DNA of 47,128 bases, from assembly GCA_010028495.1 (NCBI GenBank), contig RHCX01000003.1:1-47128 (forward strand). Direction: 5' to 3'. The position numbers and the translations under genes were made by a program. The first letter of the stretch is position 1. Every line of letters begins with the position of its first letter. Source of the stretch: Nitrososphaeria archaeon. Lineage in GTDB: Archaea > Thermoproteota > Nitrososphaeria > Nitrososphaerales > Nitrosopumilaceae. Positions 27,741 through 37,250 of this stretch are shown in pieces. The notes beneath the pieces are model-generated. The model was given only the letters and a program-made list of their open reading frames with translations. It was not told where the DNA came from and did not search any database.

Positions 27741-28511
27741 TTATTTTCTTTTTAATCCTTTAAACTGCGACAGAACTTTGACTGATGCCTTAAAGTCGTT
27801 TGGTGATGTAATCAGTATGTCTTTGGCAGACTTGTGAATCTCTACTATGAAATCTGTAATAATTTCCTGGTATTGCGCAAAGTCCAGATTCAGCATCTTG
27901 GCAGAATTGGCGTTTTTTACAGATGGAATCATCACACATGGAATAACCTTGAACCCTTGAGGCTTTAGCTTGTCCACCAGCCTGTGAACCTGATCTGGCG
28001 ACTGGATGACCTGGGTCACAAATCCTGTTGGCTCGGCATCAATTTTTTTCTGGATCTTATCAAAATCTGGATGTGCAGAAACTGACAGGTAAAAGTCCAG
28101 ATTTTTTCCAAAGCCCTGTTTTGTAAAATGTTTGACTACCTCGCTTGGTACAAGCTTGGAGTCTTTGGGGCCTGCCGGTGGCTCGTCGCCTTTTAGTATT
28201 AGCAAACCATCTAATCCTAACAAAATTGCATCATACACAGATTGCGTCAGAGCGGTTATGTTTCTGTCACGGACCCGCAAACTAGCAGTAATGTCCAATT
28301 TAGAATTGGTATCGCGAATCATGGCGCCTGTAGTAATTGGAGAAATCCTTGGAATACCTAAAACAGAATCCGTAAGGTGTATACCATTACAGTATTTGGC
28401 CGCAGTTGCTATTCTTTTTTCCACTTTTACAAGCAATCCCTTGACCTGTTTGTGCGACAATACTCCGTCCTGGATTACCCGCGGCGGATTTATCTCGTAT
28501 CTAATGCTCAT
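27741..28511 (-). CDS. metF: Methylenetetrahydrofolate (or tetrahydropterin) reductase family
   Basis: YEINPPRVIQDG; LILKGDEPPAGPKDS; QVIQSPDQVHRLVDKLKPQGFKVIPCVMI; directly upstream of the homocysteine methyltransferase gene. Confidence 0.8.
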   Translation of the reverse strand: MSIRYEINPPRVIQDGVLSHKQVKGLLVKVEKRIATAAKYCNGIHLTDSVLGIPRISPITTGAMIRDTNSKLDITASLRVRDRNITALTQSVYDAILLGLDGLLILKGDEPPAGPKDSKLVPSEVVKHFTKQGFGKNLDFYLSVSAHPDFDKIQKKIDAEPTGFVTQVIQSPDQVHRLVDKLKPQGFKVIPCVMIPSVKNANSAKMLNLDFAQYQEIITDFIVEIHKSAKDILITSPNDFKASVKVLSQFKGLKRK

Positions 28512-28584
28512 CTGTAATTCAATGATTTTGTTGATTAATAACCTTTGAAGGAATAATGATAAAGCTGGATTACCAAATTATACC

Positions 28585-29139
28585 ATGAACGGGCCGGTCA
28601 AAAAAATCCTCACAACCGATATCATTCCGCATTTAGACAACACACACGCAAAACATGCAGCCGTTCTGATTGTGATTTATGATCCCGACTACAAAATAAT
28701 CATGACGCAAAAACCAATCACAATGCAACAGCACGCAGGTGAGATATCGTTTCCAGGGGGCAAAATCGATGCAGACGATGACGACTTGCTGGAAACAGCG
28801 CTAAGGGAAACTCAGGAAGAGATAGGATTAACAGTATCAAGAGATAATGTTGTAGGCCAGTTAAAACCAGTCCAGACAAGAAATTCTGGCTATACCATCA
28901 TACCGTTTGTTGCAGTGCTAGATGAAATAATGCCGCTAAATCCAAACTCCGAAGTAGATGAAATTCTCCACATCCCAATCATACCTCTACTCAAAACACT
29001 AGATGATGACGATGATCCAGAGCACAGATCATTGTTTGAAGCATACAAGCTCACATACCAGAACAAGCTGATTTGGGGCGCATCTGCTAGAATGCTAAAA
29101 CAAATCGCAGATGTTTTCAGACAGCACCAACTAATCTAA
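28585..29139 (+). CDS. NUDIX hydrolase (CoA pyrophosphatase-like)
   Basis: Nudix box GGKIDADDDDLLETALRETQEEIGL; QHAGEISFPGGK. Confidence 0.93.
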   Translation: MNGPVKKILTTDIIPHLDNTHAKHAAVLIVIYDPDYKIIMTQKPITMQQHAGEISFPGGKIDADDDDLLETALRETQEEIGLTVSRDNVVGQLKPVQTRNSGYTIIPFVAVLDEIMPLNPNSEVDEILHIPIIPLLKTLDDDDDPEHRSLFEAYKLTYQNKLIWGASARMLKQIADVFRQHQLI

Positions 29140-29183
29140 ACAGCCAGATTCATTTAAAAAGAGGTTAAAATGCCTCAATTTTC

Positions 29184-29342
29184 ATGGCGGCAAGAAAGCA
29201 TTCTGGACGCAAAATCCGACTTCAAAAGAAGCAAAAGCAGAATTCTGCAGTACCAGCATGGATTATCCTTAAAACCAAAAGACAGGTCCGTTCAAATCCA
29301 AAGCGACGAGCTTGGAGACAGACAGATGTGGAGGTAGGATAG
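29184..29342 (+). CDS. rpl39e: Ribosomal protein L39e (below ORF-track size cutoff)
   Basis: Manual translation MAARKHSGRKIRLQKKQKQNSAVPAWIILKTKRQVRSNPKRRAWRQTDVEVG*; P-x-W-...-RRxWR signature, followed by L31e. Confidence 0.92.
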   Translation: MAARKHSGRKIRLQKKQKQNSAVPAWIILKTKRQVRSNPKRRAWRQTDVEVG

Positions 29343-29343
29343 A

Positions 29344-29802
29344 TTGTCGCAAGAAGCAGAGCGCGTTTATACTATAAACCTAGGTAAGGTCTGGCTTTCA
29401 CCAAACAACCAGCGAGCAAAAAGAGCAATCAACATGATTCGCGAATTTGCAGAACACCACATGAAGACAGGTCAAATCAAAATTGATCAAGATTTGTCAC
29501 ATGCAGTATGGGCACAAGGAATTCGTAGCCCACCAAGAAAAATCCGAGTGAGAATGGCAAAGACAGATGACGGCTATGTCATGGTGTCACCATATCTAGA
29601 CGAGGAAAAGCCAAAGGCTACTGCAAAAGAGGAAAAGAAAGAGGCCAAAAAAGAAGAAAAGAAAGCAGACAAAAAAACAGAAGAAAAACCAGCAAAGAAA
29701 GAAGAAGAGAAAAAGGCAGAACCAAAAAAAGAGGAAAAGAAACCAGCCAAAAAGGAAGAGAAAAAGGCCGAGGCAAAAAAGCCAGCAAAGAAGTCTAAAT
29801 AA
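29344..29802 (+). CDS. rpl31e: Ribosomal protein L31e with long Lys/Glu/Ala/Pro-rich C-terminal tail
   Basis: VYTINLGKVWLSPNNQRAKRAINMIREFAEHHMK; tail from about aa 90. Confidence 0.92.
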   Translation: MSQEAERVYTINLGKVWLSPNNQRAKRAINMIREFAEHHMKTGQIKIDQDLSHAVWAQGIRSPPRKIRVRMAKTDDGYVMVSPYLDEEKPKATAKEEKKEAKKEEKKADKKTEEKPAKKEEEKKAEPKKEEKKPAKKEEKKAEAKKPAKKSK

Positions 29803-30079
29803 CTTTCTAGAACTTTATCAAAAATATCTAATTCGCATTGTTTGTTCTTTTGGAATAATCTTATCTAGTCGACTTGATGTTTTGAACTGAGTAAAAATCA
29901 AAGAATTTACATTTCATGAGTTGAATCTTTGAAAATGTTTTTTGGCCCAGTTATGGTGTGATTTTACGCATGACCATCAAAAATCCTGACTAGTTAGACC
30001 AGTTTGCAATTATACAAATTCTTGTTTTTTGTGCAAATATAATCGAAGAAAATATTGCAAAATATCTGAGACAGAAAAT

Positions 30080-31024
30080 TTATTCTAATTGATATAATTC
30101 AATTCCAGTCTTGATGGAAGATTCTGGAACATCCCAGTCTAACATATTTTCTTTTGGAATCATTCCAAGCGGATCATAGGAATCAAATTTCAGAGTTCCA
30201 GTAACAGAGCTCACCATTACAACTTGGGACTTGTCGCCTTGGGTTGTAGCCAATGATACGCCGGTGTTGTTCTCATTAAAGATACCAGAAATTGTGTTCA
30301 CCGCGGCATTTATCTTGCCTACGGAAACATTGTCGGAGCCAAATACATACAGCATTGTTTTTTTGACAGAACTTGGAGGAGCATCCTCGTATAACATTTG
30401 GATTGACTCGCGCAATGATGCCTCGATGTCTTTTTCATTTTTGCTAGTTGATAGAATATTGATATCATCAGATATGGATGATGCCGCAAGCGAATTGACC
30501 ACATACATTACTGCGTGGTTTGTAATGTCGTAGCATCTTGATACAGTCAAGTCAGGATTTGCCTCCAATAATGCATCATTATCAATAACAATAGTAGAAT
30601 CAGAGCTAGCCCGGAGTCGCTTCAATGAAACTCCAGATAAGAACAGTTTCTCTTTTTCAAATCTAAACGGCATTATTCCAAATGACAAGACTCGCTTGTT
30701 TTCCTCCTTGGCTACTGTTGCAACCAAAGGAGACACGGCACAGCCTGACTTGCCCGCTAGATTGGCAAAGATTACAATCGTGTTGTAGTTTGCAAATTTG
30801 TCGCGAATCTTGTACATTGACTTTTGAGCCTCTGCCCTAATCAGGTATGCGGATGGGTTGACATAGGATTCTGCATGAATTTTGATGTCATGATGGGAGC
30901 TCAGATCATTGCTGTCATGGCTGATTGCAAAAACGTCTGCTCCAATCAAGGAGGCTGCATTGTTAGCCATCTTGGCTCCTGCGCCACCTATTCCGACCAA
31001 AAGGACGGGCTGTACAAAGTCCAT
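30080..31024 (-). CDS. ftsZ: Divergent FtsZ/tubulin-family protein with degenerate GTP-binding signature
   Basis: VGIGGAGAKMANNA...VFAISHD and PLVATVAKEENKRVLSFGIMPFRFEKEKLFLSGVSLKRLRASSDSTIVIDNDALLE align with the FtsZ Rossmann/T4 region; GGGTGT/SG replaced by LAGKSGC; start trimmed to ATG at 31024. Confidence 0.8.
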   Translation of the reverse strand: MDFVQPVLLVGIGGAGAKMANNAASLIGADVFAISHDSNDLSSHHDIKIHAESYVNPSAYLIRAEAQKSMYKIRDKFANYNTIVIFANLAGKSGCAVSPLVATVAKEENKRVLSFGIMPFRFEKEKLFLSGVSLKRLRASSDSTIVIDNDALLEANPDLTVSRCYDITNHAVMYVVNSLAASSISDDINILSTSKNEKDIEASLRESIQMLYEDAPPSSVKKTMLYVFGSDNVSVGKINAAVNTISGIFNENNTGVSLATTQGDKSQVVMVSSVTGTLKFDSYDPLGMIPKENMLDWDVPESSIKTGIELYQLE

Positions 31025-31094
31025 GTGAGTCTCTCGCAAAATTCGATAAAAAACCTTCTTACTTAATTTTGATCAAAACTCCGATCTAAAACTT

Positions 31095-32363
31095 TTAGCT
31101 TGAAATTGTACCGTACAGTCCGTGGTTTGTTGCACGGGTTATAGTGACTCGCACTTTATCCCCAACTTTGACTGGTTCCTCTACGAAAACCGGCTTGTAG
31201 GCAAAGTTTCTTCCTCGTATGGCATCGTCTGTCTGCTCATCAAATAATACTGTGCCAGTCCAACCGATCCATTCCTGGTTGTTTTGCAGCGAAATCTTGT
31301 TTATGATATCAAATAACTTCTTGGAGCGATTCTTTACCTCAGCGACTGGAATTTGAACCATCTCGGCAGCCGGAGTTCCCGGCCTTTGGCTATACCTGGA
31401 TAGATTCACGACATCCGGCTTGGTCTCTTTGATCAGATTCACAGTATCCTCAAAGTCTTCTTGTGTTTCTCCTGGGAATCCAACTATGACATCCGTGGAT
31501 ATCGTAAATCTTGGGAATCTTGTGCGTACTCGATTCACAATGTCTCGAAATGTCTCTGCAGTGTGTCCACGCTTCATCTCGTGCAGTATTTTGTTGCTAC
31601 CAGACTGTACAGGTACGTGCAAGAACTTGAAGACTTTATCATTTTCAAATGACTTTACCAAATCCGTTTTGATCTTTGGCATGTACATTGGATTCATCAT
31701 GCCGACTCGTATCATGAAATCCTGCGGAATCTCGGAGACTTTGTTTACAAGTTCCGGCAGACTAGTTCCAATATCCAAACCGTAGCATCCGTTGTCAGTT
31801 GATGTGAGCCAGACCTCTTTGCATCCTTCTTTGATCTCTTGCGTTACCTGGCGAACGATATCTCCTAATCGATAAGACTGCAGATCACCACGCGCAAGCT
31901 TGGTCTGGCAAAATGTGCACTCACTCATGCAGCCGGATGCAATTTCAACAATCCCAACCACAGGATTGAGCCTGACTTTGGGCAGGCCAGTCTTGGTAAC
32001 ATCTGAATCTTCAATCTCTATTCTCTTTTTGCCTTGTAAAGTAGTATCAATGATTTGCAAAGTTTTGCCAATAGAGTTTGGCCCCAAAAGGCTTGCATTT
32101 GGAGAAAATTTTTGCACAGACTTTGGCTCTGCCTTTGCCAAACATCCAGCTACTATCAGAGGTTTTGACTTTAATCGCTTGATCCTGTTTACCATCTTGT
32201 TTGCAGTTGCATCTTTGACAGAACATGTCACTATCAAATTCAGATCCGCATCGCGGGAACTTTCTGCTAAAGAGTGGCCGCCATTTACTATTAACCCAGA
32301 GATCATTTCGGCATCCGCAAAACTTGCAGAGCAACCGTAGGACTCAACCCAGATTTTTGCCAT
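31095..32363 (-). CDS. tRNA (t6A37) methylthiotransferase, MiaB/e-MtaB-like radical SAM
   Basis: YGCSASFADAEMISG; radical SAM CMSECTFCQTKLARG; TRAM-like C-terminus. Confidence 0.92.
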   Translation of the reverse strand: MAKIWVESYGCSASFADAEMISGLIVNGGHSLAESSRDADLNLIVTCSVKDATANKMVNRIKRLKSKPLIVAGCLAKAEPKSVQKFSPNASLLGPNSIGKTLQIIDTTLQGKKRIEIEDSDVTKTGLPKVRLNPVVGIVEIASGCMSECTFCQTKLARGDLQSYRLGDIVRQVTQEIKEGCKEVWLTSTDNGCYGLDIGTSLPELVNKVSEIPQDFMIRVGMMNPMYMPKIKTDLVKSFENDKVFKFLHVPVQSGSNKILHEMKRGHTAETFRDIVNRVRTRFPRFTISTDVIVGFPGETQEDFEDTVNLIKETKPDVVNLSRYSQRPGTPAAEMVQIPVAEVKNRSKKLFDIINKISLQNNQEWIGWTGTVLFDEQTDDAIRGRNFAYKPVFVEEPVKVGDKVRVTITRATNHGLYGTISS

Positions 32364-32364
32364 A

Positions 32365-33759
32365 TTACTTGAATAATGCGTTGACTTCTCTGTCAGAGAG
32401 CAGCTTTTGCTCTAGTACCAGTTCTCGAATTGTTTTTCCAGTCTTTAGCGATTCCTTGAACAGATCAGCGGATTTTTGATAGCCAATTTTTGGCGCAAGC
32501 AAAGTAACAATGACTGGGCTTTTTTCGATGTTTTGTCGCAGTCGTTCCTCGTTTGCAGTCAGACCATCTATGAGATTCTTGGAAAATATTGGCAGGAAAT
32601 TTTTGAGCATGTCTGTAGAATCCAGTACTGCCTTTAGCATTCCTGGCAACATCACATTCAGCTCAAACTGTCCACCTTGGGATGCGTTTGCAACAGCAGT
32701 ATCATTTCCTATTACACTAAAGCAGATCATGTTGAGGCATTCTGCCAGTGATGGATTGACTTTTCCAGGCATGATAGAAGAGCCCGCATGCACTGCTGGT
32801 ATGCCGAGCTCGGACAAACCAGCGATTGGTCCTGATGCCATTAGTCGAATATCGTTTGCGATTTTGTTTAGTTCAAGTGCGAGATTTCTAATTGCTCCAG
32901 AAACATTTGCGACTGCAAACTTGGACTGCAATGCATGTTGCATGTCTGGCTCTGGTTTTAGTTTGAGGCCGGAAATCTTTGCCAGCTCTGCAATTGCAAT
33001 TTTTCGGTATCCTTTTGGTGTGTTTGCGCCGTTGCCGACTGCACCGTTGCCGACTGCAGTTCCTCCAAGGCCTACCAGTTCTAATTCTTTAATTGCAAGT
33101 GTAATTGCATTCTTTGCTTTTGTAATTGATGTGACATATGCGGCAAACTCACTGCCCAGTGTTACTGGTAGAGCATCCATGAGGTGAGTCCTTCCAATTT
33201 TTTTGTATCCGGAAAACTCTTTTGTCTTTCTGCTTAACGATTTAATCAAAATATCGACTGCTGGCATCATCTCTTTTAGGTTCAACAAAATAGCTACATG
33301 CATCGCAGTTGGAAATGTATCATTGCTGGACTGGGACATGTTTACATGATCATTTGGATGCAAAAACTCGTTTTGTCCCTTTTTCTTGCCCATTATTTCC
33401 AGTGCGACATTACAAATTACCTCATTAGAGTTCATGTTGAATGCAGTTCCTGCACCGGAATTGATCTCTTCTATCACAAAGCCTTCCTGGTATTTTCCTG
33501 CCAGAATTTTGTCGCAGGCGGAAATTATTGCGGTACCGAGTTTTTTGTCAATTGTCTTGCATTGAATATTGGCAACTGCAGCAGAGCGTTTTATCATGAC
33601 AAATGCCGAGATTAAGTGCTTGTGGGATTTTCTACCGGTGACATGGTATTGCTGGATGGCTCGACCGGTAAATGCACCATAATACGCATCTGAAGGGATC
33701 TTGACTTCCCCTAAAGAATCTCGGTCAATTCTGTATTCCAACAATGATTTCAAATCCAA
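32365..33759 (-). CDS. Class II fumarase / aspartate ammonia-lyase superfamily enzyme
   Basis: GSSIMPGKVNP signature; HPNDHVNMSQSSNDTFPTAMH; specificity ambiguous (DAYYGAFTGRAIQ... is aspartase-like). Confidence 0.88.
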   Translation of the reverse strand: MDLKSLLEYRIDRDSLGEVKIPSDAYYGAFTGRAIQQYHVTGRKSHKHLISAFVMIKRSAAVANIQCKTIDKKLGTAIISACDKILAGKYQEGFVIEEINSGAGTAFNMNSNEVICNVALEIMGKKKGQNEFLHPNDHVNMSQSSNDTFPTAMHVAILLNLKEMMPAVDILIKSLSRKTKEFSGYKKIGRTHLMDALPVTLGSEFAAYVTSITKAKNAITLAIKELELVGLGGTAVGNGAVGNGANTPKGYRKIAIAELAKISGLKLKPEPDMQHALQSKFAVANVSGAIRNLALELNKIANDIRLMASGPIAGLSELGIPAVHAGSSIMPGKVNPSLAECLNMICFSVIGNDTAVANASQGGQFELNVMLPGMLKAVLDSTDMLKNFLPIFSKNLIDGLTANEERLRQNIEKSPVIVTLLAPKIGYQKSADLFKESLKTGKTIRELVLEQKLLSDREVNALFK

Positions 33760-33821
33760 CTAAAATAAATTCCCAGCGAAACAGACTGTAAAAATTACAA
33801 AGTCGCCTGAAAATAAAAGGA

Positions 33822-33833
33822 ATTATTATATAG
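33822..33833 (+). promoter_or_regulatory. TATA-box of nirK promoter
   Basis: ATTATTATATAG centred about 28 nt upstream of the nirK ATG, consistent with a leaderless or near-leaderless transcript. Confidence 0.55.
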
Positions 33834-33855
33834 GCTGGTCGAAGTCCCAAACTCA

Positions 33856-35199
33856 ATGAATAAGCGTTACAGTATGCTATTTTCCGTTACAGCAGTAGCG
33901 GTATTGGCAGCAACCTTATTCGGAAGCACATACACACAATCCCAAGTTGTCGGTTCAACACTGACTTCTTCAAGCAGCATGTCTCAAACTATCCACGAAA
34001 TGGGTGGTCTGAAACTTGTCATGCCACAGGCATTTGCTTCACTTGACTGTGACAAAATTGAAGAGGGAAGAAATGTAGTTAGCTTTGATCTTTACGCAAG
34101 AAGCGCTGACCTCCCAGTAATGGGTGGAAAGACCTACAAAGCCATGACTTTTAGCGGCCAAGTCCCAGGACCAACCCTCAGAGTCACACAAGGCGATGTC
34201 GTAATGATGACACTAACCATTCCAGAAGATGAACCAACTCCACACGGAAACGACATGCATGCATCTCAGATGCATTCTGGACCATTCGGCAAAGTATTGC
34301 CAGGACAGTCCAGAACATACTGCTATGTAGCCGAAGTACCTGGCACTTTCAAGTACCACTGCTCTGGCGTTGACATTGCAGGAATGGATCAACATGTATT
34401 GTCTGGCATGTACGGTATGACAATTGTTGACCCAATCAAGGGTTACAAACCATTATCTGTTGACAAGACAGCAGTCGAAAACGGCGCAGTCAAAATTGAC
34501 AGAAAGTCATATTCCGCAGATGCACGCGAATTCACACTTCAATACAACCAGCTATATCTGGATGATGAAGGTGGATACGACCAAAGCAAAATGTTCAAAC
34601 ACGAAACAACCTACACAGTTGTAAACGGTATGTCATTTGGTTACGTTCCAAACGCAAACCACAACAAACTCATCAAGGGAGATGCAAACAAAAACATCTT
34701 CGTAGTCCAACCATGGAACGGCGATGAGCTCAAACAATACCAATCACAACTATTGTTCGTTGAGACAGGCCAACACGTGAGAATTTTCATTGAGAACCAA
34801 GGAAATGAACCAGTGTTCTGGCATGTAGTGGGTGAAATTATTGACCGTGTTACACAGGGCAACGTTGTACAAGCAAAGGGCACTGAAACATACGAGATTG
34901 GTGGTTCACAAGGCGCAATCATGGATATCGTCTTTGACGAACCAGGAGTTTACGCAGCAGTTAACCACGACTATGCAGCAATCTTCACAGGTGCAGCATC
35001 AATCTTTGTTGCAGGAGATCCATTTGGTCTAAACGAGCAATTGGGCACCAATGCAGCATCCTACGCAGACCTCTTAGGAAACCCAAGCGATGCAGTCCCA
35101 CCAATGGGCAAAAACTCACTTGAGCATCCAAAGATTAACTTGCACGGATTGTACACCGATGAACGTGCTGACGAATTAAAGTCAGAGCTAGGACTCTAA
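33856..35199 (+). CDS. nirK: AOA-type copper nitrite reductase (multicopper oxidase family)
   Basis: Signal peptide; cupredoxin FSGQVPGPTLRVTQGDVVMMTL; Cu ligands MHASQMHSGPFG, TFKYHCSGVDIAGMDQHVLSGMYGMTIVDP. Confidence 0.9.
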   Translation: MNKRYSMLFSVTAVAVLAATLFGSTYTQSQVVGSTLTSSSSMSQTIHEMGGLKLVMPQAFASLDCDKIEEGRNVVSFDLYARSADLPVMGGKTYKAMTFSGQVPGPTLRVTQGDVVMMTLTIPEDEPTPHGNDMHASQMHSGPFGKVLPGQSRTYCYVAEVPGTFKYHCSGVDIAGMDQHVLSGMYGMTIVDPIKGYKPLSVDKTAVENGAVKIDRKSYSADAREFTLQYNQLYLDDEGGYDQSKMFKHETTYTVVNGMSFGYVPNANHNKLIKGDANKNIFVVQPWNGDELKQYQSQLLFVETGQHVRIFIENQGNEPVFWHVVGEIIDRVTQGNVVQAKGTETYEIGGSQGAIMDIVFDEPGVYAAVNHDYAAIFTGAASIFVAGDPFGLNEQLGTNAASYADLLGNPSDAVPPMGKNSLEHPKINLHGLYTDERADELKSELGL

Positions 35200-35266
35200 A
35201 CCCTACTTTCTTCTTTTTGTATTTTTAGTAAATGATTATATTCAGTATTTCAAGAGCAAAACTCAA

Positions 35267-36199
35267 ATGAGTTTTTCCGACAAAGTTTTGGTCTGTGATC
35301 AGGTTGATGCTGTTCTAATTGATATTCTTAAGAAAAACGGCCTTGCAGTAACATATGAGCCACAAATAACTCCGGAGGACTTGGCAAAAAAGATAGGTGA
35401 TTTTGAAATTATTGTAGTCCGAAGCAGAACTACCATAACAAAAGATCTGGTGGAAAAAGCTACCAAATGCAAAATTATGGCACGAGTTGGAGTCGGCCTT
35501 GACAATATTGATACCAAGACTGCCAAGGAAAAAAACATTCGAGTAATCAACGCAGTTGAAGGCGCAATGAATGCCGTAGCTGAATTGGTAATCGGATTGA
35601 TGCTTTCAATGGCACGTGACATCCCACGAGCAGACAGGGAACTGCGCAACAACAACTGGATAAAAAAGGAGCTCATGGGAACCGAACTTGCAGGAAAATA
35701 TCTTGGCATTGTTGGATTAGGCAACATAGGAAAAAGACTGGCAAGACTAGCACGAGCACTAAACATGAATATTATTGGATATGATGTTGTACCGATTGAT
35801 ACAGAATTTGCAAAAGAAGTAGGCTTGATGAAGGCAGACTTGGATACACTGTTGCAAAGTGCTGACTATGTTTCATTACATGTTCCATTGTTGGATAGCA
35901 CAAAAAATCTCATCAACGCACAGCGTATGTCAACAATGAAAAAGACTGCAAGAATAATCAACACCTCGCGTGGAGGCACTGTTGATGAAAATGCACTATA
36001 TGAGGCACTGAAATCTGGAAATCTTGGCGGCGCAGCACTGGATGTATTTGAAAAAGAGCCGGCAATTGGCAATAAGCTGATCAGTCTGCCAAACTTTATT
36101 GCAACACCGCACATTGGCGCGCAAACAAAAGAGGCTCAATCGCTAGCTGCACACGTCATTGGCGAAAAAATAATCCAGATTTTACGTGGCGTAATCTAG
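35267..36199 (+). CDS. serA: D-3-phosphoglycerate dehydrogenase (D-2-hydroxyacid dehydrogenase family)
   Basis: Rossmann GIVGLGNIGKRLARLARALNMNIIGYD; LHVPLLDSTKNLINAQRMSTMKKTARIINTSRGGTVDENALYEAL. Confidence 0.9.
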   Translation: MSFSDKVLVCDQVDAVLIDILKKNGLAVTYEPQITPEDLAKKIGDFEIIVVRSRTTITKDLVEKATKCKIMARVGVGLDNIDTKTAKEKNIRVINAVEGAMNAVAELVIGLMLSMARDIPRADRELRNNNWIKKELMGTELAGKYLGIVGLGNIGKRLARLARALNMNIIGYDVVPIDTEFAKEVGLMKADLDTLLQSADYVSLHVPLLDSTKNLINAQRMSTMKKTARIINTSRGGTVDENALYEALKSGNLGGAALDVFEKEPAIGNKLISLPNFIATPHIGAQTKEAQSLAAHVIGEKIIQILRGVI

Positions 36200-36386
36200 A
36201 TATCCACCGGCGCGGTCTTGCGTACACTTGTTCTGATGAATCTGTGTCATTTTTGACCAAACTGTGGCAATAAAATTCACCCAGCAATTTATCATAAATT
36301 TCAGAAAAGTCATCTTGATTTGAGCACAAGAACAGGTATCGTATTGAATAAACAGTTAATACAGAATTTAGGAATGATAATCTAAA

Positions 36387-37250
36387 ATGAAACTGATTCT
36401 TGCCTTCACACTGATGTCCATTGGAATGATTCTACCGAGCGCGTTTGCATCCACTGCATCCGTTACAGTAAACGGAGTTACCCACGATGTACAATATGAG
36501 GCAACAAATCTGGCAGTCGATGATCTGAGCGCAGACACGTCTACTGCGACAATTTCAGTCGTTGTCACCACAGAAGCAATAGACGGCACTCTGACTATTA
36601 CATTTGATAGAAACTTCTTTGATTCAAAGACAGGCAATGTAGACGATGAATTTTTGGTATTACTAGATGGCGGCCAAGACGTCACACCGATAGAGGAAAA
36701 GACAGACACCTCAAGAACTCTAACAATTACAGTTCCATCGGGAACAAATTCTGTTGATATTGTATCTTTGGGAACAACCAACTTTGGATCTGGTGCTCCG
36801 GCAGAAACACCTGCAGAGACTCCATCTGAAACTCCAACCGAAACCCCAACAGAGACTCCTACAGAAGAGCCAGCAACTCCAACTACACAATGTGGCGAAG
36901 GAACTGTATTTGATGAACAATCAAACTCTTGCGTTGTAGAGGCAGCCCCACCAGAACCGATACCATCTGAGGTTCCAGCACAAGTGGAAGAACCAGTACT
37001 GGATCAAGCACCGACACAACAATGCGGTGAAGGAACAGTACTCAAAGACGGACAATGTGTGCTGGATGAGACCTGTGGAGCAGGAACAATACTAAAGGAT
37101 GGACAATGTGTAGTAGACAATACCACAACATCGACTCCTAGCGGTGGCGGAACACAATTCATAGTTGCCCTAGTCGGAGGATTCATTGTGGCATTTGTTA
37201 TAATGATAATTCTCTGGGCAATCGGCAAAGCCGGTAGAAGCAAGAACTAG
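36387..37250 (+). CDS. Secreted, C-terminally anchored surface protein with ETP-rich linker and Cys-repeat (CGxGTxxxxGQCV) segment
   Basis: Signal peptide MKLILAFTLMSIGMILPSAFA; PAETPSETPTETPTETPTEEPATP; CGEGTVFDEQSNSCV/CGEGTVLKDGQCV/CGAGTILKDGQCV; terminal TM + KAGRSKN. Confidence 0.75.
   Translation: MKLILAFTLMSIGMILPSAFASTASVTVNGVTHDVQYEATNLAVDDLSADTSTATISVVVTTEAIDGTLTITFDRNFFDSKTGNVDDEFLVLLDGGQDVTPIEEKTDTSRTLTITVPSGTNSVDIVSLGTTNFGSGAPAETPAETPSETPTETPTETPTEEPATPTTQCGEGTVFDEQSNSCVVEAAPPEPIPSEVPAQVEEPVLDQAPTQQCGEGTVLKDGQCVLDETCGAGTILKDGQCVVDNTTTSTPSGGGTQFIVALVGGFIVAFVIMIILWAIGKAGRSKN

Noticed and set aside
29803-30079. 277-bp intergenic region examined for tRNA or C/D-box sRNA
   Set aside because: Contains isolated TGATG and CTGA strings but no correctly spaced C/D/C'/D' boxes and no tRNA cloverleaf that I could trace.
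31900-32340. 146-aa plus ORF antisense to the MiaB-like gene
   Set aside because: Shadow ORF; no start signals or motifs.
32510-33187. 225-aa plus-strand ORF antisense to the fumarase/aspartase-family gene
   Set aside because: Shadow ORF of a confidently identified lyase; no recognisable motifs.
36200-36386. Possible C/D-box-like element (CTGATGAA) between serA and the surface protein gene
   Set aside because: Box C purine is missing and no matching box D lies at proper distance; chance match is likely.
36780-36880. Pro/Thr/Glu repeat DNA as a minisatellite
   Set aside because: Short, in-frame and imperfect; better described as a protein linker than an independent repeat element.
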